Shown: in pieces, positions 8,033 through 13,704 of the stretch
Layout: each line of letters starts with the position of its first letter
How positions within the stretch are numbered: the first letter of the stretch is position 1
Assembly (NCBI GenBank): GCA_902464965.1
Contig: CABQLI010000061.1
Span: 1-14,313 of the forward strand
Origin: an uncultured Collinsella sp.
GTDB lineage: Bacteria; Actinomycetota; Coriobacteriia; Coriobacteriales; Coriobacteriaceae
Reading direction: 5' to 3'
Length of the DNA stretch: 14,313 bases
The notes under the pieces: generated by a model
What the model was told of the DNA's origin: nothing
What the model saw: only the letters and a program-made list of their open reading frames with translations
Database searches by the model: none
Translations under genes and position numbers: made by a program

Positions 8033-8047
8033 GGTGTCTCTATTTCC

Positions 8048-9766
8048 CTACGAGCGCAGTGTAATTTTATCGCGCAGCGACTTGAGGTCTTCGGTGACGG
8101 TGCGGTCTTCCTGGATCATCTTCTGGACCTTTTTGTAGCTCGTGCTGACGGTCGAGTGGTTGCGGTTGCCAAATTCGGCGCCCACCGCCGTGGTCGTCAT
8201 TTCGCACATCTCGATGGCCAGGTAGATAGCGATATGGCGTGCTTTGGCGATATTGGCGTTGCGACGCGGGCCGATGAGCTCCTCGTGTGTCACGCCGTAC
8301 TGCTCTTCGATGACGGACTGAACCGTCTGGACGTTTTTGGCCGATGTGTCGAAGTACTGGCTGGCGATGGCGTCGATATCGTCAAAGGTGAGCTCTCCGC
8401 CCTCGCGCTCGCGGTCGCCCGCCTCGCCGGCGCAGCGCTCGCAAAAGCTCTCGAGTTCGCGGATGTTGGTGCCCGAGACCTCGGCCATGTGTTTAAAGTG
8501 CTCGTCGGTCAGGTGCCCGCCGTCGCCCCCATAGGCCGCCAGCAGTGAGTCGTCGCCCGCCTCGGGAGCGGCGACGATGGTGTTCTCGTAATAGCGCTGC
8601 AAGATCTTGTATTTCATCTCGTAGCTGGGCTCTGCGACCAGGCAGAGCATTCCGGCGTTGAAGCGGCTGGTCAGACGCTCGTCCATGCTCAGGTCCTTGG
8701 GGGCGCGGTCTGCCGCGATGACGACCTTCTTGTTGTTGCGGATGAACTCGTCCATGAGCTGGAAAAAGTAGTCCACACTCGCGCGCTTGCCGATGATGTT
8801 TTGGATGTCATCGATGATGAGCACGTCCACGCCGTGGTACGCCTGCATGATGGGGGCGTTGCTCTTCTTTTGACGGTCGAACTCGGTCATCAGGTCGTCC
8901 AGATATGCCTGGGAGTTGGCATACTTGACCTTGATCTCGGGCGACTTCTCGGCGAGCTCGTTTTTGATGGCGAGCAGCAGATGGGTCTTGCCCAGCCCCG
9001 ATTTGCCATAGATGAACAGGGATGTGCATGTGCCGCGCTCGTCCGCGAGGGCGGCAAACTTGAGTGCCGAGCGATAGGCATGGCTGTTCTCGGGGCCGTA
9101 GACAAAGTTCTCAAAGGTAAATTTTGAGTTCGCGGCGAGCGGGGCTCCATCCGTATTCTGCTCGGCCGGCACGGTCGGTGCTGGCATGGGTGAAGCGGGG
9201 GCCGCAGCTTGCGTGGATTTAGTCGGCGCTCCGCCCTTCATCTGGTTCATCATGCGACGAAAATCGTCGGCCGAGAGCGTGTTCTTGATTGCAATGCCCG
9301 AATCCGCGCCCGCCGCTGCGTCGTGAGCGATGGGCATGTGCGTGACGGGTGCGTTCGTTGACGTCGCCGCCGCGCTCGTCAACGGTGCCATTGTTTCACG
9401 GGAAACATCGCTGTGCTGGTGCTCGATTGTCGGCACATCGCCTGCGGAGGCCGGCACCGCCGGGGAAGCAGCGGGAGCCGTGGCGGGCGCCGTGGCGGCA
9501 GCGGATTCCGTCGCGGCGCCTTGCGGTGCCACGATGTCGAGAGCAATCGGTGCAAAGGCGATTTCTTCCAGATAGGCCTCAATAGTCGGCTGATGCTTTT
9601 TGAGCTGCGCGATGGCAAAGCGCGAGGGGGCCTCGATCGTGAGCGTATCTTCGGTCAGGCTTATGGCGCGCGATTGCCCCAGCATGTTGATGAGGCGTGC
9701 ATCTTGGCCGTCGCGCTGGCAAAAGGCGATGGCATCCCCCAGGATGATGCTTGCTTCCTCGTCCAC
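8048..9766 (-). CDS. dnaA: Chromosomal replication initiator protein DnaA
   Basis: DnaA binds DnaA boxes as an ATP-bound AAA+ protein, forms a filament and melts oriC. Domain I (about 1-85) is followed by a long Ala/Pro-rich domain II (about 86-210). The AAA+ domain III has Walker A GKSGLGKT (254-261), Walker B LIIDD (D319, D320) and the arginine-finger region SRF (R368). Domain IV holds the DNA-reading helix. R502 matches the E. coli minor-groove Arg399. The signature reads GNRNHSTV (533-540) instead of the usual GGRDHTTV, so N536 replaces Asp433. The GTG start has a GGGAGA Shine-Dalgarno four bases upstream. The preceding ATPase gene ends 15 bp earlier, suggesting cotranscription. At 572 residues it is longer than the 440-520 common in the family, the excess being domain II. 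That linker also encodes a parS site at 9392-9407. Confidence 0.98.
   Translation of the reverse strand: MDEEASIILGDAIAFCQRDGQDARLINMLGQSRAISLTEDTLTIEAPSRFAIAQLKKHQPTIEAYLEEIAFAPIALDIVAPQGAATESAAATAPATAPAASPAVPASAGDVPTIEHQHSDVSRETMAPLTSAAATSTNAPVTHMPIAHDAAAGADSGIAIKNTLSADDFRRMMNQMKGGAPTKSTQAAAPASPMPAPTVPAEQNTDGAPLAANSKFTFENFVYGPENSHAYRSALKFAALADERGTCTSLFIYGKSGLGKTHLLLAIKNELAEKSPEIKVKYANSQAYLDDLMTEFDRQKKSNAPIMQAYHGVDVLIIDDIQNIIGKRASVDYFFQLMDEFIRNNKKVVIAADRAPKDLSMDERLTSRFNAGMLCLVAEPSYEMKYKILQRYYENTIVAAPEAGDDSLLAAYGGDGGHLTDEHFKHMAEVSGTNIRELESFCERCAGEAGDREREGGELTFDDIDAIASQYFDTSAKNVQTVQSVIEEQYGVTHEELIGPRRNANIAKARHIAIYLAIEMCEMTTTAVGAEFGNRNHSTVSTSYKKVQKMIQEDRTVTEDLKSLRDKITLRS
9392..9407. promoter_or_regulatory. 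parS: parS-like ParB-binding site inside dnaA
   Basis: The plus strand reads TGTTTCACGGGAAACA, which differs at a single base from the palindromic bacterial parS consensus TGTTTCACGTGAAACA. It lies in the codons for domain II of DnaA, encoding VSRET. parS sites cluster near origins, and parAB normally follows rsmG, just beyond the right edge of this window. Functional ParB binding is inferred from the sequence match. Confidence 0.75.
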
Positions 9767-9781
9767 TGTCTCTCCCGTTCT

Positions 9782-11134
9782 TTAGCTCTGAGCTCGCACG
9801 CGAGCGGCGCCGAGTTCGGTCAGATGGTATTTCTGGCCATGCTTGATGACCAAGCCGGCCTGCGCCAAGTCATTGAGCGTGCGTGACCAAGTGGGGGCCG
9901 AGTTTCCAAACGCCCTCGCAAGATCGGTTGCGCCGCACGCTTGATTTTGCGCCAGATAGCCCAGCGCGGCGTTGCCGCGATCGCTTACGAACACGTCCGG
10001 TTGTGGCTGTGCATACTGATTTACTGCATTAGGATACATCATTTGAGCTGCTGGTTGTTGAGAACTCTGCGTCGGCGGCATTTGCTGTTGAAAACTTTGA
10101 GGCCACTGTTGGTAAGGCTGCGGAGGCGTCTGCTGGGCCCAGGGGTTGTACTGCTGCTGCGGCATCTGCTGGTACGGCTGCTGATATCCCTGCTGGTACT
10201 GCTGCGGGAACTGCTGGCCATACCCCAGTGGCGGCATCTGCTGATATGGATATCCCTGTTGGTACGGCTGATAGCCCATTTGCTGGCCACCCGGCGCCCC
10301 CGTCGCCTGCTGCATTGCTGCTGCATCCTGATCAGCCAGCGGCATGGCCTCTGGCATGTTTGGCGGCATCGACATAGATGCCGCCTGGGGTTCTTGTGTG
10401 GGAAGCATTCCGGGCTGCTGCATCTGTCCCACGGGGGGCTGCATCTGCTGCGTTGCCACGGGCTGCTGCGCAAAAGCTCCCGGCAGGGGATATGTGGGCT
10501 GCTCCGTCTCGGGCCGCACGGCAGCGCCGCGTCCGCCGGCACGCTCGATTTCCTGCACGCGTTTAGGGTTCAGGCTTACCGTAACCACGGTGCCGTTGCC
10601 CATGTTGTCCTCGATGGATACGGCACCGCCGGCGTTTTCCAAATACTCCTGCACCATGGGAAACCCTGCTCCGGTTCCACGGATATAGCGCTTCATCTTG
10701 CTGTTTGCGCTGGTAACGCCAAAGTCGAAAGCACGTTCCTTGTCGTCGATGCCGGGTCCTTGATCGGCAAAGCGGATGGTGTCTCCGCCGTCCAGAATCG
10801 AGATGATGGGCTCGGCAAAGTGTGCGTGGATAAAGTTTTCGACAATCTCGCGGATGACCATGAGCGAGATATGGCCACCTTGTTCTTTCATGCACTGGTA
10901 GACGGTGTTGGTCGTCTCTTCCAAATACGTGCGGACATCTTGCGGATCAATGACGATCACCCGCGGTGTCGACAGCATGTCGTCATAGACGGCGATGCGC
11001 GCGGCGTACATGGCTTTTGGCGCCTGCGTGGTCGCCTGCTCGCCTTCCGCACGCTCTTCGCGCACGCCGGTGATGTGCTCGTTGTCGGGTGCCGGGTCTC
11101 CGGAATCGACCATGGTGTAAAAGTCGTCAGACAT
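9782..11134 (-). CDS. GHKL-fold ATPase with prion-like linker and C-terminal winged helix, function unknown
   Basis: I do not recognise this as a named family. The 450-residue protein has three parts. Residues about 88-190 form a Bergerat (GHKL) ATPase domain: N-box REIVEN (E96, N100), DQGPG (D124), an ATP-lid glycine cluster RGTGAG (153-157) and GNGTVV. This resembles SpoIIAB/RsbW anti-sigma kinases and histidine-kinase catalytic domains, but there is no phospho-accepting His box and no membrane segment. Residues about 212-378 are a disordered Q/P/Y/M-rich linker with six YQQ repeats. Residues about 386-449 form a winged helix (DLARAFGNSAPTWSRTLNDL, then LVIKHGQKYHLTELG). The gene lies between rpmH and dnaA, where dnaA usually comes first, and stops 15 bp before the dnaA GTG. 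A DnaA-box cluster lies just upstream of it. A role in controlling dnaA expression or origin activity is inference. The start has only a weak GAAAGA about 11 bases upstream. Confidence 0.85.
   Translation of the reverse strand: MSDDFYTMVDSGDPAPDNEHITGVREERAEGEQATTQAPKAMYAARIAVYDDMLSTPRVIVIDPQDVRTYLEETTNTVYQCMKEQGGHISLMVIREIVENFIHAHFAEPIISILDGGDTIRFADQGPGIDDKERAFDFGVTSANSKMKRYIRGTGAGFPMVQEYLENAGGAVSIEDNMGNGTVVTVSLNPKRVQEIERAGGRGAAVRPETEQPTYPLPGAFAQQPVATQQMQPPVGQMQQPGMLPTQEPQAASMSMPPNMPEAMPLADQDAAAMQQATGAPGGQQMGYQPYQQGYPYQQMPPLGYGQQFPQQYQQGYQQPYQQMPQQQYNPWAQQTPPQPYQQWPQSFQQQMPPTQSSQQPAAQMMYPNAVNQYAQPQPDVFVSDRGNAALGYLAQNQACGATDLARAFGNSAPTWSRTLNDLAQAGLVIKHGQKYHLTELGAARVRAQS
10055..10294 (-). repeat. 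Low-complexity CAG-rich stretch encoding the Q/Y-rich linker
   Basis: This codes for residues 281-360 of the GHKL-ATPase protein, of which 32 are Gln and 10 are Tyr, with Pro, Gly and Met making up much of the rest. YQQ occurs six times with uneven spacing. On the DNA the plus strand is dominated by imperfect ctgctg/gctg triplet runs, so it may expand or contract between strains. It is an imperfect protein-level repeat, not a clean tandem DNA repeat. Confidence 0.75.
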
Positions 11135-11167
11135 GCCGCTCGCAATCTTTCAAAAGGTTTCGAACAA

Positions 11168-11196
11168 ATAGTAGCTCACCGTGCAACGTTTCTCAT
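11168..11196 (-). promoter_or_regulatory. Candidate promoter of the ATPase-dnaA operon
   Basis: On the minus strand, ATGAGA (11196-11191) and TACTAT (11173-11168) are spaced by 17 bp, each matching the sigma-70 consensus at 4 of 6 positions. This would give a leader of roughly 25-30 bases before the ATPase ATG. The DnaA-box cluster begins immediately upstream (11197), which would suit DnaA autoregulation. The hexamers are weak, so this is a suggestion only. Confidence 0.35.
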
Positions 11197-11280
11197 CTTT
11201 CGACAACTTTTCAAAACTTGTTGAAAACTTTGGAAAACGGGCGAAAAGTTCTCAACATTGCCAACATGACCTGTTGAAAA
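11197..11280. promoter_or_regulatory. Upstream DnaA-box cluster (second origin subregion)
   Basis: Two exact TTTTCAACA boxes lie on the minus strand (11227-11219 and 11280-11272), part of an identical 11-mer TGTTGAAAACT repeated 53 bp apart, close to five helical turns. Nearby variants are TTCTCAACA (11249-11257), TTTTCAAAA (11208-11216), CTTTCGACA (11197-11205) and, on the minus strand, TTTTCCAAA (11237-11229). Such clusters upstream of dnaA act in origin function and in dnaA autoregulation in B. subtilis. Confidence 0.65.
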
Positions 11281-11297
11281 CTCGATGAAATATCGTG

Positions 11298-11365
11298 AAA
11301 GGTTGCCATGAGGCGCAAATTTCGGTTGCGCTTATGGGGGAACCGTGTGAACTGCGCAACCTTTT
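11298..11365. repeat. Nested, competing inverted repeats in the divergent intergenic region
   Basis: AAAGGTTGC (11298-11306) is complementary to GCAACCTTT (11356-11364). Between them GCGCAA (11313-11318) can pair with TTGCGC (11326-11331). Alternatively GGTTGCGC (11324-11331) can pair with GCGCAACC (11354-11361), followed on the plus strand by a T-rich stretch. These pairings exclude each other. The segment lies upstream of the rpmH promoter and beyond the DnaA boxes, outside any gene I can define. It could be a protein-binding site, a small RNA or origin structure. Confidence 0.5.
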
Positions 11366-11377
11366 ACCTTTGATTTC

Positions 11378-11407
11378 TTGACATTTGAACATTGATTTCC
11401 CTACAAT
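11378..11407 (+). promoter_or_regulatory. Strong sigma-70-type promoter of rpmH-rnpA
   Basis: A perfect -35 TTGACA (11378-11383) and a near-perfect -10 TACAAT (11402-11407) are separated by 18 bp, with an AT-rich stretch upstream. The predicted start is near 11414, giving a leader of about 65 bases to the rpmH ATG. A strong promoter suits a ribosomal-protein gene at the origin. Confidence 0.85.
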
Positions 11408-11433
11408 CTTCAAGCTCACGTGTCTATATCTGC

Positions 11434-11451
11434 GTCCGCGTCCCCGCGGAC
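11434..11451 (+). promoter_or_regulatory. Hairpin in the rpmH leader
   Basis: A 7-bp GC-rich stem, GTCCGCG paired with CGCGGAC around a TCCC loop, lies about 15 bases before the AGGAGG Shine-Dalgarno of rpmH. There is no following U-tract, so it is not a terminator. It could stabilise the mRNA or be a regulatory or processing site. Confidence 0.45.
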
Positions 11452-11479
11452 ACTCGAAATGCAGCAGGAGGAACTTAAG

Positions 11480-11614
11480 ATGAAGCGTACGTATCAGCCT
11501 AATAAGCGTAAGCGTGCCAAGACCCATGGCTTCCGTGCCCGTATGGCCACTAAGGGTGGTCGTGCCGTGCTCGCCCGTCGTCGTGCCAAGGGCCGCAAGC
11601 GTCTCACTGTCTAG
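11480..11614 (+). CDS. rpmH: 50S ribosomal protein L34
   Basis: L34 is a small basic protein of the large ribosomal subunit. The 44-residue product starts MKRTYQPNKRKRAKTHGFR and carries the conserved MATKGGRAVLARRRAKGR core, almost the whole family length. The ATG at 11480 is chosen over an upstream in-frame GTG (11420) because an AGGAGG Shine-Dalgarno ends about eight bases before it and the protein family starts there. It is the first gene of the rpmH-rnpA-yidD-yidC-jag run and diverges from the dnaA operon, the common arrangement at origins. Its start lies 73 bp downstream of the -10 element. Confidence 0.97.
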   Translation: MKRTYQPNKRKRAKTHGFRARMATKGGRAVLARRRAKGRKRLTV

Positions 11615-11634
11615 CAGCGATACACACATCTCGC

Positions 11635-11973
11635 ATGAAGACTATTAAGTCTCGGCAAGATTTCGAGCATGTGTTCAGTCAGGGGCGTCGTTTCAATCAC
11701 CCTCTGATTCGAATGACCATATGTGAATCGGTTGGCGAAGGCGACTCCGGAAGGGTCGCCTTCGTTGGTGCTAAGCGACTCGGTTGTGCCGTCGTGCGCA
11801 ACCGATCTAAGCGTGTGATGCGCGAGACCGCCCGCAGCTGCGGATTTCCCGTTGCGGGTTATGACATCATCTTGTTTGCAACTCCCAAGACGAGGGTTTC
11901 CTCGCCGCAGGAGATGGACAAGGCGTTGCGTTCGCTTATGAAACGCGCCGGCGTTGCCGGGGAGGAGCGATGA
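11635..11973 (+). CDS. rnpA: Ribonuclease P protein component
   Basis: RnpA is the protein cofactor of RNase P, which trims the 5' leader from tRNA precursors with the RNA subunit as catalyst. The 112-residue product has the signature AVVRNRSKRVMRE with the RNR motif at 55-57 and basic residues K59, R60 and R63. It also has the N-terminal SRQDFEHVFSQGRRF strand that contacts pre-tRNA. It starts 20 bp after rpmH with no clear Shine-Dalgarno, so translation may depend on rpmH. Its stop overlaps the yidD start by four bases. Confidence 0.96.
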   Translation: MKTIKSRQDFEHVFSQGRRFNHPLIRMTICESVGEGDSGRVAFVGAKRLGCAVVRNRSKRVMRETARSCGFPVAGYDIILFATPKTRVSSPQEMDKALRSLMKRAGVAGEER

Positions 11974-12194
11974 GCAATCACGTTTTGCGACGTGTTGCCA
12001 TCGCTCCTATTCGCATATATCAACAGGTTATTTCGCCCTTATTGCCTGACGCCTGCATTTATTACCCAACGTGCTCGCAATACGCCGTCCAGGCGATTGA
12101 GAAGCACGGTGTTTTGAGAGGCTGCTGGCTTGCCGTGAGGCGCATCGTTCGCTGCAATCCCCTGCACGTCGGCGGTTATGACCCTGTGCCCTAG
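11970..12194 (+). CDS. yidD: Membrane protein insertion efficiency factor YidD
   Basis: YidD is a small membrane-associated protein linked to YidC-dependent insertion of inner-membrane proteins. The 74-residue product contains the family hallmarks: an amphipathic N-terminus (RRVAIAPIRIYQQVISPLL), the cysteine motif YYPTCSQYA (C35, with C29 nearby), RCNP (C62) and the ending GGYDPVP. Its ATG overlaps the rnpA stop (ATGA), implying translational coupling. It lies 29 bp before yidC, its functional partner. Confidence 0.94.
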   Translation: MSNHVLRRVAIAPIRIYQQVISPLLPDACIYYPTCSQYAVQAIEKHGVLRGCWLAVRRIVRCNPLHVGGYDPVP

Positions 12195-12223
12195 CGGGCA
12201 CTCGCTATCGGAGGAAAACTTAC

Positions 12224-12994
12224 ATGTGGGATTGGATCGTTAACATCCTTTTCGAGCTGCTCAAGCTCATCCAGACCTTTGCGGTCGACTGGGGCCTGTC
12301 CATCATCATCCTGGTGGTCATCATCCGTCTGCTGCTGACGCCGCTCATGCTCAAGTCGACCAAGTCGACGGCTCGCATGCAGGTGCTGCAGCCCAAGATG
12401 CTCGAGATCCAGGAGCGCTATGCCGACGATCCCCAGCGTCAGGCCGAGGAGATGCAGAAGTTCTACAGCGAGAACAAGTTCAACCCCATGGCTGGCTGTC
12501 TGCCGCTGCTGATTCAGATGCCTATCCTGTTCGCCCTGTTTACATTGCTGCGCAACCTGCCGCAGTACTTTAACGACGGCACGTTCTCGTTCTTCAACAT
12601 CCTGCCCGACCTGACCACCACGCCGAGCGCTTCCTTTGCCGATGGCTTTATGGTTGCACTGCCTGCGCTGGTTTGCCTGATCCTGTTCGCCGTCCTGACC
12701 CTGATTCCGCAGCTCTATATGTCGCGCAACCAGACCGGCCAGCAGGCTCAGAGCATGCGTATGATGGCCGTTGTCATGACGGTCATGATGCTTTGGATGG
12801 GCTGGAGCCTTCCCGTTGGTGTTCTGCTGTACTACGACGTCTCGTCTGCTTGGCAGGTTATCCAGCAGATTTTTGTGACGCAGAAGGTCATCGATAAGGC
12901 GAAGGCCGATGAGGAGGAGCGTCTTAAGAACGCTCCGCTGCAGGTTGAGGTCACTCGTCGAGAGAAGAAGCCGCGCCCGCACAAGAAGAAGTAG
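12224..12994 (+). CDS. yidC: Membrane protein insertase YidC (short Gram-positive form)
   Basis: YidC inserts and folds membrane proteins, alone or with SecYEG. The 256-residue protein has the five-helix core without the large periplasmic domain of Proteobacteria. The first core helix is SIIILVVIIRLLLTPLML, with R35 as the conserved hydrophilic-groove arginine. A charged cytoplasmic hairpin follows (about 47-85). Further helices lie around CLPLLIQMPILFALFTLL, ALPALVCLILFAVLTLI and the Met-rich MMAVVMTVMMLWMGWSLPVG. There is no lipoprotein Cys signal near the start, unlike SpoIIIJ of Bacilli. The basic tail (RREKKPRPHKKK) fits ribosome contact. The start has a CGGAGGAAAA Shine-Dalgarno. Confidence 0.95.
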   Translation: MWDWIVNILFELLKLIQTFAVDWGLSIIILVVIIRLLLTPLMLKSTKSTARMQVLQPKMLEIQERYADDPQRQAEEMQKFYSENKFNPMAGCLPLLIQMPILFALFTLLRNLPQYFNDGTFSFFNILPDLTTTPSASFADGFMVALPALVCLILFAVLTLIPQLYMSRNQTGQQAQSMRMMAVVMTVMMLWMGWSLPVGVLLYYDVSSAWQVIQQIFVTQKVIDKAKADEEERLKNAPLQVEVTRREKKPRPHKKK

Positions 12995-13011
12995 TGGGAT
13001 ATCAATCTTAT

Positions 13012-13023
13012 TTAGGTACCTAA
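13012..13023. promoter_or_regulatory. Perfect 12-bp palindrome between yidC and jag
   Basis: TTAGGTACCTAA is a perfect palindrome in the 44-bp gap between yidC and jag, ending six bases before the jag Shine-Dalgarno. It could be a repressor site or could be chance. No promoter hexamers around it are convincing. Confidence 0.3.
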
Positions 13024-13038
13024 CTTTTGGAGTACGTT

Positions 13039-13608
13039 ATGTCTGAAGAGATCATCGAGGATATGCTTGAGGAGGTTGCCCCGCAGGTCGCGGGCGATTA
13101 TCCCGAGATTGCACAGCGCTACAAGGCTGGTGAAGAGCTGACCGATGAGGAGCTCGACACCATTGCCGATGTTGCGATTTCCATCCTGCGTTCCATCCTT
13201 TCGCACTTCGATGCCGCCAACTCTCCTATCGATGAGTATGAGGGCGACGAGGGTGAGCTAATTTTGGATGTAACGGCTCCCGACCTTGCTGTTCTCATTG
13301 GCCGTCATGGTCGCACCCTTGATGCCCTTCAGGTTATGTTCTCTTTGCTGGTGAGCCGCAAACTTGGCTTTAGGTATCCGGTTGTAGTGGACGTAGAGGG
13401 ATACAAGAGTCGCCGTCAGGACAAGGTTGCTTCCATGGCTCAGTCTGCTGCCGAGCGTGCCATCCGCACTCATAAGAGTGTTTCGCTTCCGCCCATGAAT
13501 GCCTACGAGCGTCGACTGGTTCACATTGCACTTCGTAGCAATGATGCCGTCGATACTCATTCTGAGGGTTCTGACCCTGATCGCCATGTGGTGATTGTTG
13601 CTCGATAA
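13039..13608 (+). CDS. jag: Jag/KhpB RNA-binding protein (KH and R3H domains)
   Basis: Jag (KhpB, SpoIIIJ-associated protein) binds RNA, and in Gram-positives it affects cell-division and envelope functions together with KhpA. The 189-residue protein has an acidic N-terminal helix region. It then has a KH domain with LIGRHGRTLDALQ (GRHG at 88-91) and a C-terminal R3H motif NAYERRLVHIAL (R158, H162). The separate Jag-N domain seen in some Firmicutes is absent. ATG 13039 is chosen because GGAG lies six bases upstream; an in-frame TTG at 13027 would remove that spacing. It follows yidC by 44 bp, the usual neighbour, and is closed by a strong terminator. Confidence 0.93.
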   Translation: MSEEIIEDMLEEVAPQVAGDYPEIAQRYKAGEELTDEELDTIADVAISILRSILSHFDAANSPIDEYEGDEGELILDVTAPDLAVLIGRHGRTLDALQVMFSLLVSRKLGFRYPVVVDVEGYKSRRQDKVASMAQSAAERAIRTHKSVSLPPMNAYERRLVHIALRSNDAVDTHSEGSDPDRHVVIVAR

Positions 13609-13626
13609 TCTTCTCGAGCTTATGCT

Positions 13627-13658
13627 AAGGGGACGTGGTTTCCACGTCCCCTTTTTTT
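13627..13658 (+). terminator. Rho-independent terminator after jag
   Basis: A perfect 12-bp stem (AAGGGGACGTGG at 13627-13638 paired with CCACGTCCCCTT at 13642-13653, TTT loop) runs into a tract of T residues to 13658. It ends the rpmH-to-jag transcript, so rsmG needs its own promoter or relies on read-through. Confidence 0.95.
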
Positions 13659-13691
13659 GTCAAAAGTTCTCGATACACTGATTTTTGTCAG

Positions 13692-13698
13692 AAAGGAG
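13692..13698 (+). promoter_or_regulatory. Ribosome binding site that sets the rsmG start
   Basis: AAAGGAG lies six bases before a TTG codon at 13705 that is in frame with the RsmG reading frame. The next in-frame ATG (13738) has no such site, so TTG is the preferred start. Confidence 0.7.
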
Positions 13699-13704
13699 CT
13701 TTCG

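Larger units (their letters stand above)
7810..8047. other. oriC: oriC, unwinding part (dnaA-dnaN intergenic region)
   Basis: This is a 238-bp noncoding gap between dnaA and dnaN, a standard origin location. It has an AT-rich left third (7810-7857) next to a spread of sites resembling DnaA boxes. Those sites are TAATCAACA (7877-7869, minus), TTTTCCACG (7942-7950), TTTTCATCA (7970-7978), GTTTCGACA (8013-8021) and an exact TTTTCAACA (8024-8032). A 7-bp inverted repeat, AGACACC/GGTGTCT (7995-8001 and 8033-8039), brackets the last two. Location, AT-richness and box density agree; firing has not been shown. Confidence 0.8.

Noticed and set aside
10055..10294. A CRISPR array or clean tandem repeat in the ctgctg-rich stretch
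   Set aside because: The units are imperfect, lack regular spacers, and are explained by Gln/Tyr codons within one open frame.
9782..11134. Calling the GHKL-ATPase gene a sensor histidine kinase
   Set aside because: There is no dimerisation/phospho-acceptor His box and no transmembrane or sensor domain. Only the ATP-binding fold is shared.
9941..11224. A 427-residue Leu/His/Arg-rich open frame on the plus strand opposite the GHKL-ATPase gene
   Set aside because: It is the antisense of the Q/Y/P-rich linker codons, which produces long Leu/Arg runs. The minus-strand frame has clear ATPase motifs and a winged helix instead.
12191..12982. A 263-residue minus-strand frame opposite yidC
   Set aside because: It is a shadow of yidC, Gln/His/Asp-rich with no domain.
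13027..13038. TTG at 13027 as the start of jag
   Set aside because: It precedes the GGAG Shine-Dalgarno, which is correctly spaced for the ATG at 13039.
13627..13658. A parS or DnaA-related palindrome at GTGGTTTCCAC
   Set aside because: It is the apex of a perfect 12-bp stem followed by a T-tract immediately after jag, so it is a terminator.
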